Source: Megaustenia siamemsis
Lineage: Eukaryota; Mollusca; Gastropoda; Stylommatophora; Ariophantidae
DNA length: 64,000 nt
Direction: 5' to 3'
Assembly (NCBI GenBank): GCA_032433765.1
Contig: JAVIAB010000092.1
Location: 64,102,458 to 64,166,457, forward strand
The notes under the pieces are model-generated. The model saw nothing but the letters and a program-made list of their open reading frames with translations. It did not search any database and was not told the origin of the DNA. Position numbers and translations under genes: made by a program. This document shows, piece by piece, positions 44,587 through 56,423 of this stretch. Numbering within the stretch: position 1 is the stretch's first letter; every line of letters starts with the position of its first letter.

Positions 44587-44597
44587 TATGGTATATC

Positions 44598-44939
44598 ACA
44601 TGGACAAAAAATATCATAAGGCACATAAAGGAAATTTTAAAAGTAGGGTAGTGATGCAGAGAAAACATATCCTTGAATACAAAACAGGTTAAGAAATGTA
44701 GAGTACAGAGAGATTTTAATGTTAAGGGTGTCCACATATCCCAAAGCGTCGGCAATATGGTGCTATTATCCATAATTTTCAATGACAAACGGAATAATTT
44801 ATAGGCGATGTGGTCAGTATTGCGCCAGACCACACTACCCTATAAAGAAAGTATCAAAGGTATATATTGTCAGAGGCTAGGGGAACCCGGAGCCCTAGAG
44901 ATAAGAAATAGCCACATAAAATAGCCATTTTATTATCCA
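44598..44939. other. No recognisable feature
   Basis: Unique AT-rich sequence between a retroposon and a LINE scrap. Confidence 0.4.
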
Positions 44940-45068
44940 TAAAAGATAATACATAGCTTGGTGTCATGGCATGGAAAACAGTCAACAACAGAACTGATAC
45001 GATGCACGGTAGATAGAAGATTATAGAAGGACGTGATCGCCTACGCCTACCGCTATGTCACATGACGA
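44940..45068 (+). mobile_element. LINE family K, terminal fragment
   Basis: Reads SWHGKQSTTELIRCTVDR, then an RDRLRLPLCH-type degraded end, matching the terminal block of other K copies (compare 48330-48440). Confidence 0.75.
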
Positions 45069-45462
45069 TAAAAAATGTGACCATGATCTGCAAGATATTG
45101 CATTTTATTTCAACGGGTGTGTTTATTCTGTGTGGGAAAAAATGTTAGTAAGATCATTTCAGAAGATACTCCTACTGCAAAGTTGGCAGGAAACTGTCAG
45201 CGCTAAATCTAAGTCTACCTGTTGGAACACGTTCTTCAAGCTGACGTGGATGCTAATAAGACGCTAATCGTGAGTCCACGCTAGATTTATGTTCTCTAAA
45301 ATAAACGCTGCAACTGTTCGTGCTTGTCACAAAGGATATCTTTAAGTAACAGACAGTTCTTTCCTTGTTTTAACGATAATAATTCATGGACGCTTTAAAC
45401 GTGCTTTGTTATAACAAAGAAAACAACAAAGAGACAATCGTGTTTCCTTGGTTATAGATTAC

Positions 45463-45661
45463 TTCAGCAACAAGAAAGATGATATCGTCCATGGCGAGCA
45501 GTTGATAACAGCTTCAGCCCTGTGTAGTTGCAGCTCTCTCGTGCCGAGTATGGAGATAAGTGTAAAGTCCTGGTCTGGTTCAAAATCCCCTGACACTGAT
45601 GGGTCATTCAGGATCAGACATTGTTTTGAGTGTGACCGATAGCGCGTGTACGTTTCACGTG
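45463..45661 (-). CDS. Candidate internal host exon, unknown protein
   Basis: A 199-bp minus-strand segment with a strong acceptor (CTTTCTCCTTCAG before 45661) and a GTAATC donor after 45463. The open frame has balanced codon use and reads YRSHSKQCLILNDPSVSG, DFEPDQDFTLISILG and RAEAVINCSPW. I do not recognise the family. No neighbouring exon was identified, so gene identity is unknown and the call rests on splice-site and codon appearance. Confidence 0.35.
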
Positions 45662-45899
45662 CTGAAGGAGAAAGCCATCTTCTAACAAGCACGTGTTTTA
45701 TACTTGCAAGAAGAGGGTTCAACACATTCCCCCACCCCCTCTAAAACCACATTGCGGCTCCATCAAAATTATTTTTTTCTATTGATTTTCTCTGTTATAT
45801 TATGTCCCGTAACCTTGATAAAATATGAAGTCAAAATTACCGAGCACAAAACAAAGATATAATGTTCTAATCAAATAATGTTTTTTGGCCCTTACTTTA

Positions 45900-46330
45900 T
45901 CCTCTATGTGTGCGAAAGATGGAAACAACTAAAGGAACAGAACATAGATCAGAGGCATTAAAAAACAAATGCCTCAAGAGCATACTTTGTATACCAAGGA
46001 GTGAATTTAAAATTAGCGCGGGGGTAAGAGAAATGAAGAAAGAACCAACAAGCTCATCTATAACAAAGAAACGAAAGTGGGCTCATGTCAGTCATTTGAT
46101 GAGAACATACGCGTATGCCAGTCATTTGTTGAGAAGAAAAAATAAAACTGTAAAGCAATCCTTTCTTTAAAGGGGAAATAGAGGACAAAAGAAAAATAAT
46201 ATTAAGAAGAACACTGAGGCGAGAGCCAACTACAGCAGGCATTAGCTTCCTACCGAGGTTGACAGGCTCACTCAGAATGGTGACGTAAGGCGAGATACAA
46301 TGAGGGCCCGGTGCAAAGTCTGATGTTTAT
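45900..46330 (+). mobile_element. LINE family B-like, C-terminal fragment
   Basis: One frame reads KNKCLKSILCIPRSEFKI, VREMKKEPTSSSI, KKRKWAHVSHLMR, and (after frameshift) LRRTLRREPTTAGI. These fit the ENKCLRKIL-W-EF / REIA-QPL / RRRWSYVGHVMR order of family B. No EN or RT core. Confidence 0.65.
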
Positions 46331-47727
46331 TAGCAATGCTCATTGGACACTGGGTGAAATGTCTGCTTTATGTGACGTTTTCAGAACCCAAGGACAAAAG
46401 ATTAATCAATTTAGCTCTAGCCACTGTTTCCAAGGTCTTAATTCCTCACTTGACGTGTTCAATATTTTTTTTCTTCAGCTATTATTTTGTTTTGGTATTT
46501 TAGTGGCAGACTTGTATCACTACATGGTGTATTATTCCCGCAAAATAAATCTCTTTAGCTACAATTTATATTCCGTTAACGTGATCATTGATTTTAATTT
46601 ATTAAACGATATTGGCTAAATGCGACAAAATATAAAACATGACCACTTTGAAAACCAAACAGTCGATTATTGAGTACTTATTTTGGGAAGTTTATTTTTT
46701 GAAGAACATAAATAATGATTAACTCCTTTAAACAAGCAACAATGGTGTGACATGAGATAAGATTTGATGAATGCATATTTGTTTGGAGCACTACTAAATA
46801 TAGTCCACTAGACTGACGAGAAGAACGTAGTTAGAATCAAGTCTGACAGTTTCTAATGACCCAGCTGCAAACAGATTAATGGGTACCTGGCTCGCCGAGC
46901 TGGGGAAGGAATTAACTGTGAGAAAGAGAGCTGATCACCAAACCTTCACATGTTGTGGGCTACTACTCTCAGTTTCAATGTTTAATATCTTCTACGTTAT
47001 ATATGCTATGTGGCTTCCTTTACTCTGATTAATTTTAGGACTTGCAGGTAAAGTTGGTAACGTGTTTAATCGTAGCTCACTTCTTTTAGCACACCAAAAG
47101 TATTTCACACAAGTGACAAGTATTTCTTTGGTACTCCATCTCACATTATCTCAGGTAACACAAATTTATTTCCTTGTAAACACAGACACGTTTCTACACC
47201 ACGGAACACAATTTTCTCCATTTTATTCAAGGCCCAGCACTATTTTAGCCCTGGACCAATGAACCAAAATTCTCCCACTCAAGCATTCATTTACATATGG
47301 TTGGTTGAAGGACTCGCTTTCGAAGAAAAGCTCACACACGACAACTCAAACAAACCAGAAGATCCTTGTAGCACAATTTGACCATAATTACCACACAAAC
47401 GCACTTTGAAGTTGTTTTTTTTAATTACAATATCGTTTTCAACACCGCAGGAATAACCGTAGCATAAGGGAATCAGATCTGATCGCTTCTCAAACTTCAA
47501 GAACATTTATTTCATCTAAAAAGTATGAATTCTGTTACATATATGATCCTTATGTGATCAGTCTTTGAACATTCATATTTCTGGATAACTAGATTGGACT
47601 TACCTTACCATTTGTGTTTAATTTGTTTTCAAAATGTACACAAAGTGTGCCTCGTAGTGACTTTTGGTTGATATTCTCTAGTGACTTCTACAACTCAACA
47701 GCGGATAAACAAAACACGCATATGTGG
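46331..47727. other. No recognised gene
   Basis: AT-rich unique sequence. A minus frame 47291-47506 (VRLCGNYGQIVLQGSSG) has fairly balanced codons but no motif I can name and no clear splice sites. Confidence 0.35.
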
Positions 47728-47865
47728 ATACAATATGGTTTGGAGCTTGGGGGATATGATCTTGTCTAAGGCGACATTGAATCATTGTCAGTGGACACAT
47801 TATGGGTTGGAGCTATAGGGATAGGTCTTGTCTAAGGCGACGTTGAATTATTGTCAGTGGACACA
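47728..47865. repeat. Two-copy tandem duplication, about 66 bp
   Basis: GGTTTGGAGCTTGGGGGATA and GGGTTGGAGCTATAGGGATA each start a unit ending CATTGTCAGTGGACAC or TATTGTCAGTGGACAC. Confidence 0.85.
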
Positions 47866-48009
47866 AGAAGCTTTTATTCTAACTGAGATTTGATCGTTGT
47901 ACCAGTGTTGCTACCTCCAGACTCGTTTGGGCGAGTATCACTTTTACTGATACGTGAACACTAAAAGTTTATGTCAACAGAAGTGAGGAAGAGAGTTCAT
48001 CGGTGAGAG

Positions 48010-48455
48010 CCAATTCATAGAGTTGGTTCATAGAGCCAATTCTGACCTATGGAAGCGAATCATGGACGGTAAACAAACAAATGAAAAGAAAGATTATAGG
48101 TCACAGAAATGGGATTTCTGAGAAGAATGTTCAAAGTTAACTAAACGAGTAGAAAGACCAACGAGGAAATTCTTAAAGAGGCTAACACAAAAAGGGAGAT
48201 CCTAAAATACATCAGAAAGAAACAACATTTTTCAGGTCACATCATAAGAGAGGAAAGCTAGAATACTTGGTTACAACTGGCAAAATACAGGGAAAGAGAT
48301 ATCGCGGACGACAAAGAAATAAGATACTAGATATCTTGGTATCATGGCATGGAAAATAGTCAACAACAGTATTGAAAGGATGCACTGTGGATAGGAGATT
48401 GTGGAACGACATGATCGCCTACGCCAACCGGTATGGCACATGATGATGATGAAGA
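48010..48455 (+). mobile_element. LINE family K, 3' fragment
   Basis: IEPILTYGSESWTVNKQMKR, then GKLEYLVTTGKIQGKRYRGR, SWHGK-STTVLKGCTVDRR, LWNDMIAYANRYGT and a TGATGATGATGA tail. It is the clearest example of the K terminus, with a few stops and frameshifts. Confidence 0.9.
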
Positions 48456-50000
48456 TTAAACTGTTAGCAGTCCTGGAGGAAATGCCAAATTCATCATCTT
48501 GTTTTCAGAGAACTGGGCTTCCTGTTTAGACATTACTAAATAGACAACGAATGAAAAGAAAGAGAAGGCTGGCTCATTAGCGTACATGTCCCTGAGATCG
48601 TTCTTTATGTCATGACTCTTGACGATGTTCACATACCTGTACCTATTTTCAGACAGTTTTGCAAGCATCAGTCGCACAAGAGTAGACATTTTCAGATTCG
48701 TTTATGTTGCTATCTCTTGCATCAGATTACGAATGCACGGATTTCCAGGCTCGGTTATACTGACATTTTAATACTAAAATATGGGACTCATTTCCCAACA
48801 AACACTCTCTAGTCGATGCCATTTTAAAAAGTGGTATATTGCTGGGGAACTTGAGAATGTAACAGCAAAAATGGGTTTTCTTTCATTCCAAATACTAAGG
48901 CAGATGTTAAAATACTTTGCACACAATCTGCTTTAGAAATTTTCTTTTTTGGGACCAAGTCTATAAATAAATACGTTTTATAAAGCCATAGTAAATAACC
49001 TCATTTGAAATGGGCATAAAGCAAATAAAATGATTAATTACAAGAACAATATATTTTGTTTTGTTTGCGAACACTATATTACATGGTAAATAAAATTAAA
49101 TTCATTACACCTAAGAAAAAGGAAAAAAAAATTATATATGTATTATATATACTGCTTTTCACCATATTATCCACGTGAATCCCTGTTTGCGTAGTGTCTT
49201 TGTATACTGATGAAGGCTTGGTAGCCGAACCGTTTATTATGGTTTGTCTCTATTTCATAGAGCTGTAACATATAATTCTTCTGCTTTTCTTTTCGTTACA
49301 CTTCGTCATAGTTTTTTTTTCTTCTAATCGTTTTATCCCACGCAAGATCTCTCTGGATAAAATATATACCTGCCTGTCCCCCAGGTAAACTCGCACCCAA
49401 TTTGTCTCATCATTGAACATTGCTATGTAATGTAGAGTTAAGAGATTTATTATTTACGCTAACATGGCGGTTCTTAACATGAGTATATTTCCTTTGATCC
49501 TTGTAGGAGTTGGCTATGTGACTAAATATAAAAAGGTAAAAAGAAATAGAAAACAAGTTTGTAAGAAATAAAGTAACAAATGAATTTAAAAGAGAAATGC
49601 AGAAAGCGCATGAAATATATTATCTATAAATTTTATTATTGAAAATAAAATATTGAAAATTAATGAAGGGTGATTGGTGTTTCAAAGTCGGTTATAGACC
49701 TCCATGGTATCTCCATAAATCCACAATCCGTTATCCCCTTCATCTGCTTTCGATACATGATTCTACCTCATTGTCGATCTCCATGTGAAGAAATAAACTG
49801 GGCGGAGTTGCTTTCCACGGATCCACAACAAGCTCCAGATCCGAGTATTTCAGCACAACTCATACACATGCTAACATTGTTAAGTAATTTTCGTACATTT
49901 CACGATTATTCTCCATTGTTTTACCACATTATCTGTAATTATTGTTTATAGGTTTCTCGAACTGTTTAGAACAAAGAAAAATAAAAAAAAAATAGAAAAA
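48456..50000. other. No recognised gene; possible ribozyme-like core
   Basis: AT-rich sequence. CTGATGAAGGCTTGGTAGCC followed by GAACC (about 49208-49232) resembles a hammerhead core and stem II but has GAAC for GAAA. Confidence 0.35.
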
Positions 50001-50880
50001 AATTGTATGTAAGAAGCTTTACGTGATAAGTGGACGACACAGACTAAACGACGTTTTCGGCCCAATAGGCTTTCAGCAGAAACAAACAAAAACACAAACA
50101 CCACAAAACTAATAACGAGACAACCAAACAAAAACATTCGAAATGTGTTAAAGAAAACACAAATGTGTCTATCCTGTGTGTAAACTGAGGTCAAAACGAA
50201 AAGGAAATAGCAATCAAGTGCGGCTGTCGTGAACGTACAGAAACGTGCAGAAATGTGTGCAAATGCACACAGAACCAGAGGAGTTCACACAGGGGTCAGT
50301 GTGCAAACACAAAGGAGAAAGAATAGAACAGTAGACTAACAGGTGCTCAAAAGGCGGTGAGAGTGAGATGTCCGAGAGTGGGGTACAATAAAACAAAAAC
50401 AAATAAGGGGTAAGGAGCTCAGAAAAAGGTATAGAGGAGAACACCGAAGTGTCTCATTAGGGACTCGAGGAGGAGAACTATAAATAGCATGACATAGTAA
50501 TTAGACCAAAGAACCCAAATATGTGCAGTAGAGAAGGCTGTGCAAAAGGGAAGGAGCAACCAAAAGGAAACTATGTGTATGAGTGTGATACATTCATACC
50601 TTGTGGGGTCACCGAACCATACTGAACTATGAGGCGATTTTCCAAAGAATAGCGGCTGCGGTCGCCAGAGTGACAAAGGACAATACCAGTGACACGGATG
50701 TCGTTTTTGCCCTTGTGATCAGGGGAGTTGAAGTGGAAGACACCGGAGTACCAGTATTCTGTTGGACATCACGTAGATGTTCACAAAATCTTTCGCTAAT
50801 CTTCTCCCAGACTCACCAATATAGGTCATGTGGCATCGTTAGAACAAAAACGATGTCCGTGTGACATGCCGATCACATCT
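50001..50880 (-). mobile_element. Penelope-like element, 3' portion with GIY-YIG endonuclease remnant
   Basis: On minus, CHMTYIGESGRRL (about 50800-50838) is the GIY-YIG-type block; after frame changes come RFCEHLRDVQQNTGTPVS, DIRVTGIVLCHSGDRSR, ENRLIVQYGSVTPQGMNV and a stop at 50571. This is the C-terminal endonuclease of Penelope-like elements, normally downstream of an RT. The RT is not seen upstream (beyond 50880). The 3' part holds CTGCTGAAAGCC-TATT-GGGCCGAAAA near 50066-50094, a hammerhead-like core with a substitution in CTGATGA. Confidence 0.75.
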
Positions 50881-51122
50881 TTCTAATTTTGTGCTGCATT
50901 GCGAAGTTACGAGGATAATAAAAGAGTATATTACCAGGTAGAGAATTGTAGTCTATGGCATTAATCAATGAGAAAACTGTAAAAACTCTTTCACTAATAT
51001 CTGTATGAAATGACGGTCAAGAATTCGACGATTTAATTGCGTGTATTAGAGAGAACAGTTAAGTGAAAACAGATTGCAGGTCCTGCTATGTTGTTCTACA
51101 ACTAAATGAAGATCCATCAAAT

Positions 51123-51420
51123 TGTCTGCTGGTGCAGGTGATCATGTCTCTTCACAACTTTCTACCTCCTACTTGTTTATCACTTCTGTTGTTCATTTTC
51201 TGCATAACCTATTCACTTATTATGTTCTTTGCTTGCTTTTCTCTATCTCTTATTTCCGTAAAATTTTCCAGCTGTGGCAAGATATTCGAGATGTTCCTTG
51301 CGTATTACACAGCAAACATGATAAATTATGACTGTTTCTTGTTTAGCTTTCAATGTTGCTTTCTTCTGTTTCATGACTTCCTCATTGCTCTTTCTTCAGC
51401 TGTCCTGATATCGTGTATGT
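51123..51420 (-). mobile_element. LINE family K, 3' fragment
   Basis: Minus-strand K terminus: CTGCTGGTGCAGGTGATCAT on plus marks the end of the protein, then ACTTCTGTTGTTCATTTTC, and degraded GHIxR and LKEA blocks further right. Strongly decayed. Confidence 0.65.
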
Positions 51421-51814
51421 AATGTCATAAACAATGACACCATCAAATCCTGCCACACCTGACAGTTATCAAAGGGAAACGCATGGCTTCACTATCTTGA
51501 AGAAGCCACCACTCTCCCTACGATTCTTTGACGGAATCTTTTACTTATCGCAAAAGTGTGACGACAGCCTCAGGATCTACATGATTTATAATAAAATAGG
51601 TCTGTTTAAACTCCAAATAAAAAGTCATACTTTTATTTATATATTTTACATATGAATTTACATTACACAAGCTTACCAGAATTTAAAAAATGTAATATCC
51701 CGAAGCAAATTTCCTTGCTTTCGTGGAAGCAAGTTGTCCAATAACGTCAGTACCATCACTTATGTTAATGATTTTCTTATACACACAATTGCTATATCAA
51801 GCCGCTTTTGACTG
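51421..51814. other. No recognised gene
   Basis: A plus frame at 51434-51655 (YQRETHGFTILKKPPLSL) is open but unassigned. Otherwise AT-rich. Confidence 0.35.
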
Positions 51815-51965
51815 CTTGTACATCTTTGAGAGAGGTAAAGGCACCAAGATGCGTAGAGATGCTTGTACATCTTTGAGAGAGGTAAAGGCACCAAGATGCG
51901 TAGAGATGCTTGTACATCTTTGAGAGAGGTAAAGGCATCAAGATGCGTAGAGATGCATGTACATC
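51815..51965. repeat. 47-bp tandem repeat, about three units
   Basis: Units begin GCTTGTACATCTTTGAGAGA and continue GGTAAAGGCACCAAGATGCG; nearly identical. Confidence 0.93.
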
Positions 51966-52879
51966 ATTGTCATGTTTTCAAGGGATTTGCCAATCAGCTG
52001 AATGCTTCTTCAGATGAAGAAATAGTCATTGAAGATTTTATTTACAAGAGTTTGTCTCTTTATGTTGTATAATTTGCTAAAACATGAGAGGGTTGTTAAT
52101 TTTCTTTGTCGGTAAGCATCGTTCGAAAAGTGGTCACATTTGCACAAACTAACAAACAATAAATCAAGAATATTATGAAACAAGCTTCTACATAAATAAG
52201 ATAACAATTATTATCTTTTTTTTTTTTACAAAAACAAAGTTTTCCGCTGTTTAAATTGTGCTTGCTAATTGTGAGCTTTAAATAACAAAAAAAATTGATA
52301 TTTATCGTCAATATGATATTAATATATCACCAAATATCGTCAATATATCATCAATATATAGTCAATATATCGGTAATATATCGGAAATAATTACGTGTTG
52401 CCTGTCGACACAAGTAAGAGTATGAATGCCAATAGATCACGACTATACAAACAGTATATTTGATGAAAGTATAGGGCCAACTAAAGAGTATGTGACTCCA
52501 CTTGGCAAAGACAGTTTATGTGCATTTAAGCATTGTCTTTAAGAATATGTATATTATCATACTCACAGAAGTACACATTACATCTCCACATGTAGATATT
52601 ATTTTTAAAATAATATCATAATGAATAATCGTAAACATTATTACTATTATTACATTGTGATGTATCTACATATATTACTTATAATATCTGTAAAGTAAGA
52701 CATTGTATTTATCGAATACAAAAATTAATAAAAAAAATTGTGAGGGTCTTTTATTTTGGTAATCACCTACATTCGTCTAATGATAAGGACCAATCCTGTG
52801 AGATGATAATGCAATGTGCCTAATAAACAATTAATTTTAGTTTAATAGGTTAAACAATGGGATATGAGATATTCATATA
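51966..52879. other. AT-rich sequence with short repeats
   Basis: A 15- to 17-bp imperfect repeat (AATATCGTCAATATATC) occupies about 52310-52392. No coding motif. Confidence 0.5.
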
Positions 52880-53080
52880 TTTAAAAACATATTTCCTGTT
52901 CGTCATTGTCGATGATGATATTTGGTTGGCATTTTGCTTTTTTCAATGGACATTATTTTAGTCTTCTGTAAAATCAGATAGATGTTTTGCTATACACTAT
53001 ACACTGTGTAAAAAAAAAAAATTGATTAATTGTTTCTGACATTCTTCATGATGTCCTCAGCATTGATATTGTACGTGTAT
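52880..53080 (-). mobile_element. LINE L-type RT remnant
   Basis: Minus strand has INAEDIMKNVRNN (the F-AE-IMRNV block after SPxLF) and KIMSIEKSK-like text, parallel to 38880-39080 in LINE L. Short and decayed. Confidence 0.6.
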
Positions 53081-53382
53081 GAAAAGATCCACCTCTGCGT
53101 CAATCCCGTTTGTACTTCGATCCAGTTCGATCTATTTCACCCGTTATCCTGATACTTGCTGTTCGTGGTATGGTGACTCGATATGGTGTTTCAATTGTGT
53201 TGGAAAACACAATTCTTAAGTTGTCCATAGTTTCTGATGCAAACAGTCAAATACCTGGAAGTAATCTATGAAGCATCTGTACAGTTCAATGTTATACAAC
53301 TTATTCTTCTCAAAGATGTTTCTCATATTAATTAATTAACTAAAATTAATTAACAATAATTAACACTTATTAATTAACAATA

Positions 53383-54368
53383 ACTGGGGTTAAACAAGGA
53401 TGTATTTTATCGCCCTTGTTATTTGGAATTGTTATGGACTTCATAATGAAGAAATGCTGCACTGGTAATAAAGGCATCGAATGGATACAAGGAGACCATT
53501 TGGAGGACCTCGACTTTGCTGATGACATAGTTCTCATCAGCAGTCAGATAAAAACGATGCAGGAAAACACAAATGAACTATCATCAATAGCCAGCAAAAT
53601 TGGGCTTGAGGTCAATCATGAAAGACTAAAGTCATGAAAAGTTTAATTCCAACAAGTGACAAAATATACATGGAAAACAAACCAGTAGAAGAGATCGATC
53701 ACTTTATCTATCTTGGAAGTCACATTGATCGAGAAGGGGATACGAGCAAAGAAATTAGAATCAGACTGGCTAAAGCAGCAATGTCTTTCAGAAGCCTTGA
53801 AAAGTTGTGGAAATCAAAACTCATTAGCACAAACACAAACTTAGGCTATTCAAATCAAATGTACTATCAACCCTTACGTATGCGTGTGAAAGCTGGAAAC
53901 AACAAGAGATATAGAAACAAAGTTGAACGCATTCGAAAATAAATGTCTAAGGAAAATACTTGGTATAGAATGGAACGAATTCAAAACAAACGAGGAAATT
54001 AGAGAAATCGCCAATCAACCACTAATATCTTCAGTAATAAAGAAAAGACGATGGTCATACGTTGGACATGTGATGAGAAGATATAATATCGAATAGCAAA
54101 GCAAGCCCTCATATGGGAAACAACAGGTAAAAGAAAAAGAGGAAGACCCAGGGAGACACTGAGAAGAACATTGATGAGAGGCAAGAGCAGCAGGAATCGG
54201 CTCCCTCAATGAGATAGAACTGCTTGCACAGAACAGAGACAGATGGCGAGATTTAATAAAATATCTTTAAAAGAAAACTGCTAGAACAAAAATTCATATA
54301 GGAGAAGGTGTATCTTGGTCTACGCCCTATGGGCCGGTTTACGGCTCGAAAGGTCAATAGATAGATAG
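53383..54368 (+). mobile_element. LINE family B, 5'-truncated, (GATA)n tail
   Basis: An exact 11-bp duplication AATTAACAATA flanks it (53372-53382, 54369-54379). The element starts within RT and runs through the C-terminus to CTACGCCCTATGGGCC, CGGCTCGAAAGGTCAA and AATAGATAGATAG. Its tail is shared by 9519-9757 and by the retroposon at 44315. Confidence 0.93.
53386..54271 (+). pseudogene. LINE B reverse transcriptase C-terminal half
   Basis: Blocks in order: GVKQGCILSPLLFGIVMDFI, LDFADDIVLISSQ with FADD at 53515-53526, IGLEVNHERLKS, then a frameshift to FIYLGSHIDREGDTSKEIR and LAKAAMSF, a further shift to KCLRKILGIEWNEFKTNEEI and REIANQPLISSVIKKRRWSY, VGHVMRR, and a degraded GRPRETLRRT block. 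EN and RT fingers are missing. Confidence 0.9.
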
Positions 54369-54524
54369 AATTAACAATACAAAAAACAGTAAATGAATAA
54401 TTTAATGTGGATAGTGAACCGCCTAAATGTTGTCAAATGACAAAATAATTGTTTCATTAGAAATTTTTTTATGTAGATTTAGCCAGCATTGGTGTCAGTA
54501 TAGTATTGCACTACTACTAGTTAT

Positions 54525-55010
54525 GCCAATGCCGCTGCCTCTGCTGCACTACCACTATTACTACTTCTACCACTACAACTACCACTACTAGTATTAATAC
54601 TACAGAAATCACTACTACAATTACTACTACTACTACAACTATTACTACTTCTACTACTAATACATGGCTTCTTTCAGCGGATTCTCTATCAGCGAAAGAA
54701 ACCAGAAAGTTTGTATATCACAACTTAGCACATAAGAACAAAAATAAAATACGGCACAGCAACATCCGAGAAAGCGATTATGTCAAATCAGAAGACTAAA
54801 AGCGCTGGAGAAAGAAGACGAGGTCGGGCACCACAAATACATCTTGTTCATTCTGAGGTCGGATCTGTCTATCCAATATTGGCAGATTCGGACACGAGAG
54901 AAGCTGCTCAGTAAATAAGCATCCAGCACAAGGCACTAAAATATTACCTAGACTATTGACTAGTCATGATTGCTTGCTACTAATCGTCTGTAAAGACGCC
55001 AATGGCGATA

Positions 55011-55044
<34 letters not shown>

Positions 55045-55380
55045 CTGTATATATTAGAATATATATATATTCTAATCATACAATTGATTTTACTATACCC
55101 CTAATACTACTACTACTAATATAAATATTACTACTACAACTACTATTATATACTAATACTAAAACTTCTACGATAGCAATACTACTACAACTGCTATACC
55201 AATACTACCATTAATACATCTACTAATACTATCACTAATGTTAATACTTCTAATATTAATTTAAAAAAAATACTACTAATGCTAATAATACTACTGATAC
55301 TAATACTACAATTAATATCAATAATAATATTAATACTACTACATCTTCTATTAGTATTACCACACTACTAATGTGTATCA
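54525..55380. repeat. ACT-rich simple repeats, (TA)n and palindrome
   Basis: ACT/ACC trinucleotide-rich blocks at 54525-54662 and 55085-55380 flank unique sequence and a TA run (55016-55044). A perfect 24-base palindrome lies at 55053-55076 (ATTAGAAT...ATTCTAAT). Confidence 0.85.
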
Positions 55381-55800
55381 TATGAACAGAATCGTTCTAA
55401 TTTTTAAAAAAATGCATTGATATATTAAGGTCTATTTTTTATTTCCGTAATGCTGTTTCTCTATACATTTTTTTCATCTTTCACTAAATATTTTATACAC
55501 TTTAGAAGTTTATGCAGCAAGTAATTATAATTATATTTAAACGAGTTTCTCGATAAAGAGCATTTTAGAACCGTTGAACGAACAGATTTAAACAAGATTG
55601 CTCAAAACAGGGACAAAAATAACAGAAAGCACGTCTGTAGTGCCTGTTAAAACACAGAAAATGTTCTTGTAGGTAAATGCAATGTCACGTGACAGCAAAT
55701 AAATTATGTCGTAAGAAATGAGTAATATCTTAACACCGCAGGTTTTCACAAGCTACTTAGCTCAAAAGTTGGATAAGACAGGTTTCACATAACACAAAAA
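55381..55800. other. No recognisable feature
   Basis: AT-rich unique sequence. Confidence 0.4.
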
Positions 55801-55989
55801 CTATGTCGTATCAGGGAGTGGGAATAATGTAGCTTTGTGTGAGTTGGCATCACGATCTAAGCTAACCGTGGTTTGTTTCTCAGGCACACTACCATCGGCG
55901 AACCTGTTAAACATGGAGTCATGAGAAGTAATAACATCAAGGAAGAACACTGTCTTCTGCTGCATATACATTTCTAAATATCGTATCAT
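55801..55989 (-). CDS. Candidate terminal host exon, unknown protein
   Basis: The minus frame VFFLDVITSHDSMFNRFADG, SVPEKQTTVSLDRDANSH, ATLFPLPDTT-stop has balanced codon use unlike the AT-rich surroundings. A possible acceptor (ATATGCAG) precedes QKTVFF near 55962. The start of this segment lies inside the 52-bp triplication next to it. Family not recognised. Confidence 0.3.
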   Translation of the reverse strand: MIRYLEMYMQQKTVFFLDVITSHDSMFNRFADGSVPEKQTTVSLDRDANSHKATLFPLPDTT

Positions 55990-56109
55990 GGGACTCTGAC
56001 ACTGTCTTCTGCTGCATATACATTTCTAAATATCGTATCATGGGACTCTGACACTGTCTTCTGCTGCATATACATTTTCTAAATATCGTACCATGGGACT
56101 CTGACACTG
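55946..56109. repeat. 52-bp tandem triplication
   Basis: Three near-identical units with CACTGTCTTCTGCTGCATAT and CGTATCATGGGACTCTGA. The leftmost unit overlaps the candidate exon's 5' end. Confidence 0.93.
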
Positions 56110-56192
56110 TCCATGGGCTGGTTGCTGTGTAAATGTGATATTACGTTCTACTTAGCAAGGTCGTTTTTTTTTCTGAGCGATCAAAGAATAAA

Positions 56193-56423
56193 CTAAAGAA
56201 AAGAAGAAGAGAGCGAAGGGTAGATGAGAAGGATAGAAGAGAGTAAGAAGAAGGAGTGGGATGAGATCACTATTACGAGGCTACACATCCGACGGTACGA
56301 CATGCAGCTTGAATCATACTCCACTCCATGACAGCATTTTGAACCTGAGGGACACGCAAGTGGAGTAACGATATTGCTGAAGACTTCCATACCAAACAAA
56401 ACTACTTTAATAGAAATGAGCAT
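56193..56423 (-). other. Unassigned Cys-rich open stretch
   Basis: Minus frame contains LACPSGSKCCHGVEYDSSCM and SYRRMC, six cysteines in 25 residues, preceded by a plausible acceptor (CTTGCGTGTCCCTCAG). It could be a short exon of a secreted Cys-rich protein or chance. No family assigned. Confidence 0.2.
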
